The notes beneath the pieces were generated by a model that had not been told where the DNA came from, did no database searches, and saw nothing but the letters and a program-made list of their open reading frames with translations. A stretch of 64,000 bases of DNA, from NCBI RefSeq assembly GCF_014931565.1, contig NZ_CP063353.1, forward strand, positions 2,604,001 to 2,668,000, read 5' to 3'. This stretch comes from Clostridium sp. 'deep sea' (GTDB lineage Bacteria > Bacillota > UBA994 > PWPR01). This document shows, piece after piece, positions 36,587 to 44,514 of this stretch. The position numbers were made by a program, and so were the translations under genes. Each line of letters starts with the position of its first letter. Within the stretch, counting starts at the first letter, position 1.

Positions 36587-38335
36587 TTAAGCAACATTAC
36601 CTACTGTTTTACCTTCATATTTATGTAATTTACCATTTTGAAAACGATGGTATTTATTAATATTTCTAGAGAAAACATATAATAGAAACTGTTTATACAC
36701 TTTTTCTGAAGAGCGGTAATTAAAGCGTCTAAATTTCTGATTGCCTTTTATATCTCCAAAGTGACCTTCCGTTTGGATTGAGCGTATTTGTCTATTTAAG
36801 ATACCTTTCTCACTTTGTATATTAGTATATGAGTTCTTTTTTAAGGTCTCCCATAGTTCATTAACTTTCATAATTTTATTTTTATGAGCATGTTTTTCTT
36901 CATTATATTTATATAAACACTGTGGTTTGAGATGACAGCCACTGCAATCATCACAGGCATAAACCTCAAAGGTTTTTGTGTATCCATTTTCTTTATGTTT
37001 TTCACTATGACTATGTAAAAGCTTGCGGTTATTATGACAAATATAATAAGGTTTTTCACAATCTACTTTTTTCATGTTATAGTGTTTTCCGATATTTTGA
37101 AAATAGGCTCTTGTTTTCATCTTCTCATGTTCTTGTAGTTTTATAAAACTTTGTATTTTACGTTCATGTAAGTAAATTAGGTTTTTTTCACTACAATAGC
37201 CACTATCTGTAGTTGTCCCATCTGGATAATATCCAAAATGTGTTTTATGTTTATTAAGTATTGGGATAAGGGTATTATAGTCTGTTCGGTCATTACTGAT
37301 GTAACTATGAATAATAAAGTAATTTTCTACAGTTATCTGAACATTATATGCTGGTTTCAATTGCCCATTTTTCATGTGGTCATCTTTCATTCTCATAAAG
37401 GTTGCTTCAATATCTGTTTTAGAGTAGCTATTACGGTCAGCTCCCATAATCTTAAAATGTGTTTTGTATTTTAGTAATTGCTTACTATAGGTTTCTAGTT
37501 GCTCATATAGCTTTTGAAGCTCATTTTTTGGTTTACCTTTACCACTTGTGAAAGTAATTCCTTCTCCCTTAGCTATTTTTATAAGATTAGCTTGTAATTT
37601 TAATAGCTTAATTGGTGAGGTATTGTCAATTTCTATGATAGTGTTATTTGATCTTTTCTTTTGCCCTTTATTTTTGCGTTTACGATTTTGGGCAATTATT
37701 TTTTTTACTTTGTCCATTCCCTGAATACTAAACATAATGGCATCTGCCAATTTGTATTTTTGGTCATAGCCACCTTTTTTAATAAAGGTGTTATATCTTG
37801 TATATAAGTTATCTATGTTATCTAATAGCCCTGCTAAGTGATAGTTAATACTACCTCGCCAAACAAATGTATAACGATTAGCATTTGCCTCTATTTTAGT
37901 TCCATCTATATACAATTGCTTTAGAGTAACATAGTTTTCTTTTTGCAATGTTCTTATAAATTGATAATGTAAGTCTTCTAGTATTTCAACTGTCAATTTA
38001 TTATTGAAGAACTGATAAAAAGCATCTCGCTTTGGAGTCTCCCCCTTAGTTAGTGATATATATACTATATCTCGTTCACATAATTCTACTATTTTATCTA
38101 CCGAACTTACCCCTTGCATGTTCGCATACACCATAACTGCATACATCATTATTGGATTATAGCCTTTTCTTCCTCTATTTTTATATCTAGCTAACAGGCT
38201 AGTATAGTTTAATTCCTCCAATATTTTTATTAAGGTATAGACTGGGTCATTGGCTGGCAATCCTATTTCTGATAGTTTTAAGTTTATTTTTAGTTGTCCT
38301 TTTTTGAAAAATTGATTATAATATTCTTGTTTCAT
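36587..38335 (-). CDS. IS1182-family transposase
   Basis: 582 residues. N-terminal DUF772-type region (NPIMMYAVMVYANMQGVSSVDKI, then FYQFFNNKLT), followed by the DDE domain: Asp in LKQLYIDGTKIEANANRYTFVW, Asp in DGTTTDSGYCSEKN, and the C-terminal IQTEGHFGDIKGNQKFRRFNYR block with the Glu. A zinc-like CDDCSGCHLKPQC segment lies between, typical of IS1182 transposases. No frameshift, so it may be active. It is inserted directly after paralogue 6 and marks the downstream edge of the array. Confidence 0.9.
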   Translation of the reverse strand: MKQEYYNQFFKKGQLKINLKLSEIGLPANDPVYTLIKILEELNYTSLLARYKNRGRKGYNPIMMYAVMVYANMQGVSSVDKIVELCERDIVYISLTKGETPKRDAFYQFFNNKLTVEILEDLHYQFIRTLQKENYVTLKQLYIDGTKIEANANRYTFVWRGSINYHLAGLLDNIDNLYTRYNTFIKKGGYDQKYKLADAIMFSIQGMDKVKKIIAQNRKRKNKGQKKRSNNTIIEIDNTSPIKLLKLQANLIKIAKGEGITFTSGKGKPKNELQKLYEQLETYSKQLLKYKTHFKIMGADRNSYSKTDIEATFMRMKDDHMKNGQLKPAYNVQITVENYFIIHSYISNDRTDYNTLIPILNKHKTHFGYYPDGTTTDSGYCSEKNLIYLHERKIQSFIKLQEHEKMKTRAYFQNIGKHYNMKKVDCEKPYYICHNNRKLLHSHSEKHKENGYTKTFEVYACDDCSGCHLKPQCLYKYNEEKHAHKNKIMKVNELWETLKKNSYTNIQSEKGILNRQIRSIQTEGHFGDIKGNQKFRRFNYRSSEKVYKQFLLYVFSRNINKYHRFQNGKLHKYEGKTVGNVA

Positions 38336-38367
38336 GAGTAGTTACATTATACAATGTAGCGGGAACG

Positions 38368-38396
38368 AGATGGTCTTTTTTGACCATCTTTTTTCT
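38368..38396 (+). terminator. Terminator-like hairpin inside the IS1182-type end
   Basis: AGATGGTC-tttttt-GACCATCT followed by a T-run, oriented to stop rightward transcription near the right end. Confidence 0.5.
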
Positions 38397-38404
38397 TTTC
38401 ATAT

Positions 38405-38445
38405 TAAAAAAAGCAACTCTACTCTTTCGAGTATTGTTGCTTTTT
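38405..38445. terminator. Bidirectional terminator-like hairpin inside the IS1182-type end
   Basis: AAAAAGCAAC-tct-ACTC-tttc-GAGT-att-GTTGCTTTTT. The A-run and T-run on either side suit termination in both directions, which would shield the transposase from outside promoters. Confidence 0.55.
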
Positions 38446-38563
38446 AGGATTGTATTTCCCGACAACCCCTTTTATATTGAATTTATAAGATAATATTATT
38501 GAATAGTGATTTTAATGAATAACACATTAAAATTGATAGATAATAAATTACTAGTTATACTAC

Positions 38564-39670
38564 TTACCCTGTTTTTTTAATCTTCACCAAATACCTGGCT
38601 AACCAGCCGCCAATAAAAGCACCTAAGGCGTAACCTGGTATAACTGCCAATAGGCTGTTAAAGAACAATGAATACATTAAGGGGCCTGTAATTAAGGCGC
38701 AACATACCGAAACGCCTATTATAAATATTCGCTCGAGCTGGGGATAAATTAGTAGCTCGTTACTATACTCCATTTTGTGTTTTTTGTATAAATAATAGCT
38801 GAAAGTTAACAGAATTATTGTAAATAAAATAGCTATTATAGTATGCATAGTTGGTGACATTAAGGTAATTGATACAGTGTGTCGGGTTACTGGATACACC
38901 GCAAAGTAGGCCGGACTCATTAGTATTAATGACTCAGCAAAAAAGTTTACAAATCCATACTCAAACGGTATGTTAAAAATTATTAAATTCAAGTATATTA
39001 AAGATCCTAAGCCAATAGGAAAAGCCAAGAATATGGGTGTTATGCTCATTATGCCAAGCGGTGGTGAAACTAAGGTGCCAACAAAAATGCTGGCTATAAA
39101 AAGCAATACTATAGGCAAGATAGAGGTTATAAACCACCTAAATATTAAGCCATAAGAAAACACTATACTTAACTCTGAAAACATGCCTCGCAACATACTA
39201 GCCACTATAAGGATTATTAAATAAGGTATTATACACATTGCTAAGCCAGCAATTACCTTACTAAAAAATATTTGTTTACGAGTAAAGGGCATAGAGGCAA
39301 TTAAATCTATGCTTTTATTGTTTCTATCTTGTCCCATTACCAAGGCTGCTGCCGTGATAGGTAGTATAAACATTATTATTATTTGGGTAAAAGAAAAACG
39401 CTTTAACTGACCCATTAAATACTTACTGCAAACGTTTATAATATCGTTGTTTGTTAAGTCTTTTACAGCAAGCCCATCATATATATAACTGGTGTTAGGG
39501 TTTGCCAGTAGTTTTTGGGTAATAGTACCTTTAATCTCTGAGTAAACATAATAGCCATAAGGTAACGTAAACATTAGAAATAAAGTGGCTAATACGGTTA
39601 CCGAAATTAGTAACTTTACTTCTTTTTTATATAGAATAAAGTTAAAAAAACTATTATTTTTTAATGACAT
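38564..39670 (-). CDS. ABC-2 type transporter permease (YtrC-like), operon 1
   Basis: 368 residues with about eight hydrophobic segments, a long extracellular loop after the first, and the motif GQDRNNKSIDLIASMPFTRKQIFFSKVIAG, typical of ABC-2 permeases of the YtrC type. The ATG at 39670 follows GGAGGTG at six bases; the upstream in-frame GTG overlaps that site. It overlaps the ATPase gene by 17 bases and is last in a GntR-ATPase-permease operon. In Bacillus such operons respond to cell-wall antibiotics; the substrate here is unknown. It has a clear paralogue at 41596. Confidence 0.85.
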   Translation of the reverse strand: MSLKNNSFFNFILYKKEVKLLISVTVLATLFLMFTLPYGYYVYSEIKGTITQKLLANPNTSYIYDGLAVKDLTNNDIINVCSKYLMGQLKRFSFTQIIIMFILPITAAALVMGQDRNNKSIDLIASMPFTRKQIFFSKVIAGLAMCIIPYLIILIVASMLRGMFSELSIVFSYGLIFRWFITSILPIVLLFIASIFVGTLVSPPLGIMSITPIFLAFPIGLGSLIYLNLIIFNIPFEYGFVNFFAESLILMSPAYFAVYPVTRHTVSITLMSPTMHTIIAILFTIILLTFSYYLYKKHKMEYSNELLIYPQLERIFIIGVSVCCALITGPLMYSLFFNSLLAVIPGYALGAFIGGWLARYLVKIKKTG

Positions 39671-40550
39671 ATCCTTCACCTCCTATTTGGTTAATGAATA
39701 TTTCATTAAGGCTCATGTCTATGGTCTCTAGTACTAAGGGTTTGTACTTTTTGGCAATGGTGAGTACTTGCTCAAAGTTTTGTTTTACAATTATTCTATA
39801 AACCCTGCCTGCCTGCTCTATGTTTAAAACATCGGGGTGATTTTTGAGCTCAAGTGGCAGCTCATCATTTAGTACTATTTGAATTTTTCTTATTTTTTGC
39901 TTAAGACTATCTAGTTCACTTTCGGTTAAAATTCTGCCCTTATGAATTAGGCCAATATAGTCGCAAATTCGCTCTAATTCATCTAAATTATGGGTTGATA
40001 TAAATAAGGTTGTGCCATGCTCGTAGGCCTCTTCTATCAGCAAATTTAAGAGCTCCTGCCGTATAACAGGGTCGAGCCCCGAGGTGGGTTCATCTAGCAA
40101 TAGTAAATTAGGCATTAGTGCCAAATTGAGCAGCAACGAAACCCTTGTTTTCATGCCTTTAGATAAATGTTTCATACGTGAATTTGGGTTTAGGTCGAAC
40201 ACCTTAATTAATCTTTTATAACGCTCATGACTAAAAGAGCTATAGACATTTTTGTACATACTGTACAAATCTTTAATTCTGTAATGTGGAAAATACAAGG
40301 GGTTATCTGTAACATAGCCTAGGCGGTATTTGGCCTTAGCGCAATTAACTGTTAAAGCGGTATTGTTAATAAATATTTCACCTTTATCGGCAATAAGGAT
40401 GCCCGCTATTGTACGTATAAGAGTAGTTTTGCCGGCACCATTAGGGCCAACCAAGCCATATATACTGCCCTCTTTAGCGTGTAAAGATAAGTTATTAAGG
40501 ATTTGTTTTTGACCTAACGATTTATACAAATTATTAATGCGTAGCATCAT
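39654..40550 (-). CDS. ABC transporter ATP-binding protein, operon 1
   Basis: 298 residues with a complete nucleotide-binding domain: Walker A GPNGAGKTT, a Q-loop region around GYVTDNPLYFP, signature HLSKGMKTRVSL, Walker B LLLLDEPTSGLDP and a switch His in FISTHNLDEL. The C-terminal 80 residues form an accessory domain found in exporter ATPases. GAGGTG precedes ATGATG, so the start may be one codon later. It partners the permease at 38564 and overlaps the GntR gene. Confidence 0.9.
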   Translation of the reverse strand: MMLRINNLYKSLGQKQILNNLSLHAKEGSIYGLVGPNGAGKTTLIRTIAGILIADKGEIFINNTALTVNCAKAKYRLGYVTDNPLYFPHYRIKDLYSMYKNVYSSFSHERYKRLIKVFDLNPNSRMKHLSKGMKTRVSLLLNLALMPNLLLLDEPTSGLDPVIRQELLNLLIEEAYEHGTTLFISTHNLDELERICDYIGLIHKGRILTESELDSLKQKIRKIQIVLNDELPLELKNHPDVLNIEQAGRVYRIIVKQNFEQVLTIAKKYKPLVLETIDMSLNEIFINQIGGEGYVIKK

Positions 40551-40929
40551 TATTCACCTCTAGTTCTTGATATATTTTTTGAATAACTTGCATCATTTTA
40601 TTCTCTTCTATACCTAAATAATGGGCCTCAACAATGCACCGCTTTAGGGCTAAGGTTATTTCTTGCATTTTTTCTTCATCCATTTTTCTCTTAAAATCTG
40701 CCGAAATAAAAGAGCCTTTGCCTCTTATAGAGTAGATAACTTTTTGACGTTCTAGCTCACGATAAGCTTTTTGAATAGTATTTGGGTTAGTGGTGAGAAG
40801 GCGTGCTAGCTCTCTTACTGAAAGTATTTTTTCATCAGGAAGCAATATTCCACGCAGTATGTTTTCTTTAAATTTATCAACAATTTGCTGATAAATGGGG
40901 GTGCTGCTTCGAGGATCTATTGTTATCAA
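40534..40929 (-). CDS. GntR-family transcriptional regulator (YtrA subfamily)
   Basis: 131 residues: an N-terminal winged helix (residues about 10-75; PIYQQIVDKFKENILRGIL, LSVRELARLLTTNPNTIQKAYRELE, IRGKGSFI) and a short helical C-terminal dimerisation tail without a large ligand domain, as in YtrA. TTG start with GGAGGTG upstream. First gene of the operon with the ATPase and permease. A palindrome overlapping its promoter's -35 is a likely autoregulatory operator, and it may also control the paralogous operon at 41596-43539. Confidence 0.9.
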   Translation of the reverse strand: MITIDPRSSTPIYQQIVDKFKENILRGILLPDEKILSVRELARLLTTNPNTIQKAYRELERQKVIYSIRGKGSFISADFKRKMDEEKMQEITLALKRCIVEAHYLGIEENKMMQVIQKIYQELEVNNDATH

Positions 40930-40968
40930 CTCTTCACCTCCAAACCTTTAATGTCAACTACTTTTAAT

Positions 40969-40997
40969 AGTATAGTTAGGTTAAAAATTAGTGTCAA
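40969..40997 (-). promoter_or_regulatory. Sigma-A promoter of the GntR operon
   Basis: On the minus strand: TTGACA (40997-40992), a 17-base spacer, TATACT (40974-40969). Close to consensus. Confidence 0.75.
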
Positions 40998-41008
40998 TAA
41001 TTATTGAC
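40993..41008. promoter_or_regulatory. Palindromic operator over the -35
   Basis: GTCAATAATTATTGAC is a perfect 16-bp palindrome overlapping the -35 hexamer, well placed for repression by the GntR protein. Confidence 0.5.
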
Positions 41009-41095
41009 CTATTTATTAAGATAATAATATAGTATGAAGAATAGTGGATAATTAAACACTATTCTTCTTATATTAATTTAGTTTATTGTAAAAAA

Positions 41096-41139
41096 TTTCA
41101 ATTAGCAATTAACTACTAGCTGTTAATTGCTAATTGAAA
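41096..41139 (-). terminator. 18-bp perfect hairpin, terminator of the small peptide gene or operon 2
   Basis: TTTCAATTAGCAATTAAC pairs perfectly with GTTAATTGCTAATTGAAA over an eight-base loop. Read on the minus strand a T-run follows, so it can stop leftward transcription from 41173-43539. Confidence 0.65.
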
Positions 41140-41172
41140 AGGCAAGTAATCAAAGAGGCATGAAGGCATAAG

Positions 41173-41268
41173 TTAACCCCTTTGACCCCTAGTAATAATC
41201 GTTTTAATTAAAAATACCGAACCTAAAGCAAGAGCAAGCTTTGTTATCGACTTAAACCAAAATTTCAT
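41173..41268 (-). CDS. 31-residue membrane peptide between the ABC operons
   Basis: ATG at 41268 follows AAAGGAG at seven bases. The peptide starts MKFWFKSITKLALALG, continues with a hydrophobic stretch (SVFLIK) and ends basic (RGQRG), so a single short membrane helix is likely. It lies between two ABC-2 operons on the same strand and just before an 18-bp hairpin terminator. Not recognised; possibly a small accessory or stress peptide. Confidence 0.5.
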   Translation of the reverse strand: MKFWFKSITKLALALGSVFLIKTIITRGQRG

Positions 41269-41313
41269 AGTTATTCTCCTTTAATTTATACACGTTAGCT
41301 AACTATCCACAAC

Positions 41314-41335
41314 GGAATCACACAGAGGTGATTCC
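41314..41335 (-). repeat. REP-like palindrome, copy D (inverted, stem changed)
   Basis: On the minus strand: GTAG-g-GAATCAC-ctctgt-GTGATTC. The loop equals that of copy C, while both stem arms changed together, i.e. compensatory substitution. Confidence 0.45.
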
Positions 41336-41370
41336 CTACTGACGAACAATTAAAAATTTAAACCTACCAT

Positions 41371-41400
41371 CGTAGTGAACGACCTCGGTGTCGTTCAAAC
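41371..41400 (+). repeat. REP-like palindrome, copy B
   Basis: GTAG-t-GAACGAC-ctcggt-GTCGTTC, followed by TTTGGATTAACCACCAA, which also follows copy C. Confidence 0.6.
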
Positions 41401-41595
41401 TTTGGATTAACCACCAATGTTAATTAAATGTTAACTTAAATACAAAAATAAATCTCATTTACCACAAAGTAAAAATAAAAACTATCACTGCCAAATATCT
41501 CATAATCAAACTCTTCGTGCCCTTTGCGCCCTTTGCGGTTAAAAAAAACTCAAACAATAACCTTAAAGCTTCATTCTAAAACCTCTACCTAACAG

Positions 41596-42666
41596 TTAAA
41601 CACTAGCCCGTACCTTTTTAATATAGTACCTCGATAAAAGGAATCCAGCTAAGCCGCCGATTAAATGCCCTATAAATAGGGTGAATGTACCGCCTCCAAA
41701 GCTTGCTTGTAACATAGGAGCTAGCGTTAATGCCATACAAATAGTCATGCCTGCAATAAAGACTGGATTCAAGCCCTGAAAAAGCAGTAATTCATGGTTG
41801 TTTTCTAGTGGATTCCTTTTATATAAAAATATCGCTAGTCCTAATAACAATATTGCAAATATAAAACTAAATATTAGTATTTGGTTATAGCTATAATGGA
41901 AATTGCCAAGTAAGTCCAGTGGTGATTTTACAAATATATAGCTTATAGGTGATAAGGTAAATAAAACCTTATATATAGAATCAAGTGCTGAGCTGCTTAT
42001 AGTAAAAAACCTAAGATTAGAGCCTAAAATAGTTGCAAAACCAATTCCAAAAATAGATACAATCGTTCCTATTAATAATGAGCCCATAAACGGAGCTACT
42101 AATGTTGAAACAAATACCCCTACTGCAAAAATTAAAAACAGTGGAGTTATGCTAGCAAAAAACCATTGAGATAGCTGATTAAGGCTGTACACAGCGCTTA
42201 CATCTGCTATGGTTTCATGTTGAATAAAAGTAATAGCGTAAACAATTATATAAGGTAGAATAATTATTAATAAACCAGCCAAAACCTTGCTCATAATAAT
42301 TTGCAAACGAGAGTAGGGCATGGTTACTAACATATCCATAGTATTGTGTTTGCGCTCACTTCCTAATAGGCTTATGCCGATTACTAACGGAAATAATAAA
42401 GCCAAAGCTAGCTGAATAAAGTTACCTCTTTTAATATTGGTGATAAGCTTATTACCAGAAAACTCTAAAATCTCTTCTTTGGTAAATTTATCTTCATCAG
42501 CTATGTTAGGGGCATTGTTTCTTTCGGTTAAGTAGGCCTTAGTTTTTACAAAGCTAACATGGGCATAAGGTAAGGTAAAACATAGAATTAAAGTAACTAT
42601 AAACATACCAATCAATAGGGTTTTAAACTCTTTATGAAACAGGGTTATGCTAAATATTGATTTCAT
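41596..42666 (-). CDS. ABC-2 type transporter permease, operon 2
   Basis: 356 residues, paralogous to the permease at 38564: FNI/FSI start, FTLPYAHVSFVKTKAYLTERNN, GSERKHNTMDMLVTMPYSRLQIIMSKVLAG and a YYIKKVR end. About eight hydrophobic segments. It directly follows the ATPase gene (stop and start adjacent). Probably exports a peptide or lipid-like antibiotic together with the ATPase; substrate unknown. Confidence 0.85.
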   Translation of the reverse strand: MKSIFSITLFHKEFKTLLIGMFIVTLILCFTLPYAHVSFVKTKAYLTERNNAPNIADEDKFTKEEILEFSGNKLITNIKRGNFIQLALALLFPLVIGISLLGSERKHNTMDMLVTMPYSRLQIIMSKVLAGLLIIILPYIIVYAITFIQHETIADVSAVYSLNQLSQWFFASITPLFLIFAVGVFVSTLVAPFMGSLLIGTIVSIFGIGFATILGSNLRFFTISSSALDSIYKVLFTLSPISYIFVKSPLDLLGNFHYSYNQILIFSFIFAILLLGLAIFLYKRNPLENNHELLLFQGLNPVFIAGMTICMALTLAPMLQASFGGGTFTLFIGHLIGGLAGFLLSRYYIKKVRASV

Positions 42667-43539
42667 TTATTTTCCCTCCACCTTATGAGTAAATATTTCA
42701 TTTAAGCTAACATCTATTTTTTCTAGTAAAACAGGATTATGGTGTTGAGCCAGTTTTAAAACCTGCTCGGTGTTTTTGGCTACTGTTAAATAATGCACCT
42801 TACCTACCCTATTTATATTTAAAATATCTGGGTGGTTTTGCAGCTCCAGCGGAAACTCTTTATCATAATAAACTTGAACCTTTGTTATATCGGATTTTAG
42901 CTGTTTTAGCGATGACTGTTGCGTAATAACACCATCTCTAATTATTCCTATATGGTCACAAACCTGCTCTAGTTCAGCTAGGTTATGGTTGGAGATTATC
43001 ATAGTAGTACTATTTTGCTCTGCCTCTTGCTTTAGTAATTTAAGAACCCTATCTCTAATAATTGGGTCAAGCCCCGAGGTAGGCTCATCTAGCAATAAAA
43101 GCTGGGGCTGTAGTGCCAAATTAAGCAGTAAAGATAAGCGGGTTTTCATGCCCTTAGATAAATTCTTAACCTTTTGTTTGGGATCTAAATTAAACTCCAC
43201 CCTTAGCTTAGCATACCTTTGCTCATCCCAAAATTTATAGGTGCGTTGGTATAAATCTATTAAGTCTTTAATTTTATAGTGCGGATAATATATAGAATAA
43301 TCCGGCACATAACCAACCCGCTGTTTATGTGGTGAACTATCAATTAATAGTTCATCATTAAATAAAATTGAACCTTTATCTGCTGTATATATACCTAAAA
43401 TAGTTTTAATTAAGGTAGTTTTACCAGACCTATTTGGGCCAATAAGTCCATAAATACTTCCTTTATCGGCTTTTAGGTTAATGCCTTTAAGCACTGGCTG
43501 TTTATTTAAGCTTTTATATAAATCATTTATTAACAGCAT
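42667..43539 (-). CDS. ABC transporter ATP-binding protein, operon 2
   Basis: 290 residues, paralogous to the ATPase of operon 1. Walker A is GPNRSGKTT (Arg-Ser where Gly-Ala is usual, but Lys and Thr are kept), signature NLSKGMKTRLSL, Walker B LLLLDEPTSGLDP, switch ISNHNLAEL (Asn-His rather than Thr-His). First gene of a two-gene operon without its own regulator. GGAGGG precedes the ATG. Confidence 0.9.
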   Translation of the reverse strand: MLLINDLYKSLNKQPVLKGINLKADKGSIYGLIGPNRSGKTTLIKTILGIYTADKGSILFNDELLIDSSPHKQRVGYVPDYSIYYPHYKIKDLIDLYQRTYKFWDEQRYAKLRVEFNLDPKQKVKNLSKGMKTRLSLLLNLALQPQLLLLDEPTSGLDPIIRDRVLKLLKQEAEQNSTTMIISNHNLAELEQVCDHIGIIRDGVITQQSSLKQLKSDITKVQVYYDKEFPLELQNHPDILNINRVGKVHYLTVAKNTEQVLKLAQHHNPVLLEKIDVSLNEIFTHKVEGK

Positions 43540-43593
43540 GAATATCCCTCCATCTGTATGTACTGTACTATTAGTAGTAGTACGGTTAGTGCA

Positions 43594-43622
43594 ATATTAT
43601 ACTTGAACTAAGTAAATGTCAA
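43594..43622 (-). promoter_or_regulatory. Promoter of ABC operon 2
   Basis: Minus strand: TTGACA (43622-43617), then TAATAT at 17 bases (43599-43594), overlapped by a TATAAT at 15 bases. Downstream, GTACTACTACTAATAGTAC (about 43583-43565) forms an imperfect inverted repeat near the start of transcription, a plausible repressor site. Confidence 0.55.
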
Positions 43623-43701
43623 GAGAAAAACATAACTTGTAATTATTTCTTAAGAAAAAGCTTCTTACCTTAAAATAAATCGCTAATTAAATAGCTGAAA
43701 A

Positions 43702-43730
43702 TGTAGTGAACGACCTCTGTGTCGTTCAAA
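43702..43730 (+). repeat. REP-like palindrome, copy C
   Basis: GTAG-t-GAACGAC-ctctgt-GTCGTTC, followed by CTTGGATTAACCACCAA as in copy B. Confidence 0.6.
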
Positions 43731-43744
43731 TCTTGGATTAACCA

Positions 43745-44215
43745 CCAAGTAAAAATAAAAACTACACTCTCAAATATCCTTAACCAAACTCTTCATGTCC
43801 TTTGCGCCCTTTGCGGTTTAAAAACATTTTTAAATTAACCACGAAGAACACCAAGAACACAAAGGAGAAACATAGTGGTTAGCTAAATGTTAGCTCTAAT
43901 ACTGCAATACCAGTAAATAACAAAGTTTCTTTTACCACTGAGTAAAAATAAAAACTACACTTTCAAATATCCTTAACCAAACTCTTCATGTCCTTTGTGC
44001 CCTTTGCGGTTTAAAAACATTTTTAAATTAACCACGAAGAACACCAAGAACACAAAGGAGAAACATAGTGGTTAGCTAAATGTTAGCTCTAATACTGCAA
44101 TACCAGTAAATAACAAAGTTTCTTTTACCACTGAGTAAAAATGAAAACGATACTTCCAAAATAGCTATAACCAAACTCTTCGTGCCCTTTGAGCTCTTTG
44201 CGGTTTAAAAAAAAA
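43745..44215. repeat. 193-bp tandem repeat, about 2.4 copies
   Basis: CTCTTCATGTCCTTTG occurs at 43790 and 43983, and a third diverged copy (CTCTTCGTGCCCTTTG) at 44177, giving periods of 193-194. Each full unit includes GTAAAAATAAAAACTACAC, CCTTTGCGGTTTAAAAAC, AACCACGAAGAACACCAAG, GCTAAATGTTAGCTC and ACCAGTAAATAACAAAG. The first two copies are almost identical, so the duplication is recent. It contains both orientations of the ACGAAG/CTTTG repeat motif and no reading frame. Confidence 0.75.
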
Positions 44216-44451
44216 CGTTTTATAGATTAAACGTTCACTGCTGTACAAAAATAAAAACCAATCTACTAAATATGCTTTAGTAATAGTTAACAAGTGTATA
44301 TTGCTTTTAGGTTAAGAGTAATAATACATATAGTAGGTAATAATAAACTGGTTTAGTTCATATAATTAAATAATTAAATGTTGTTCTTAATAATATTAAG
44401 CTTTAATCTAGTAATAGTTTAGGTTAATCCTAAAATATTACTAAGATAGTG
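44216..44451. other. AT-rich spacer before the DUF4097 gene
   Basis: No gene or clear structure until the promoter at 44452. Confidence 0.4.
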
Positions 44452-44480
44452 TTGACAATTATAAAAGGTTAGCATATAAT
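44452..44480 (+). promoter_or_regulatory. Sigma-A promoter of the DUF4097 gene
   Basis: TTGACA (44452-44457), 17-base spacer, TATAAT (44475-44480): both hexamers are perfect. Transcription would start about 25 bases before the ATG at 44515. Confidence 0.85.
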
Positions 44481-44514
44481 GCAATCAATAAAGAATTTAT
44501 TGGGGGTAAATAAA

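Larger units (their letters stand above)
36409..38472 (-). mobile_element. Complete IS1182-family insertion sequence (about 2.06 kb)
   Basis: The ends carry imperfect inverted repeats: left AAGGGGCTGTCGTGAAATA, right (reverse complement) AAGGGGTTGTCGGGAAATA. A single full-length transposase is inside on the minus strand. Two hairpins (38368-38396 and 38405-38445) lie between the transposase start and the right end and would block transcription entering from outside. Flanks are A- or T-rich, so the target duplication cannot be fixed exactly. Confidence 0.8.
41269..41595. other. Intergenic region with REP-like palindromes and ACGAAG-type repeat
   Basis: Contains two palindromes (41314-41335, 41371-41400) and a CTCTTCGTGCCCTTTGCG repeat at about 41510-41545. 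No gene seen apart from these. Confidence 0.5.

Noticed and set aside
38512-38533. Terminator for ABC operon 1 (TTTTAATG/CATTAAAA hairpin)
   Set aside because: The stem is weak and AT-only, and no T-run follows on the minus strand.
43745-44215. CRISPR array
   Set aside because: The 193-bp units are contiguous tandem copies without unique spacers.
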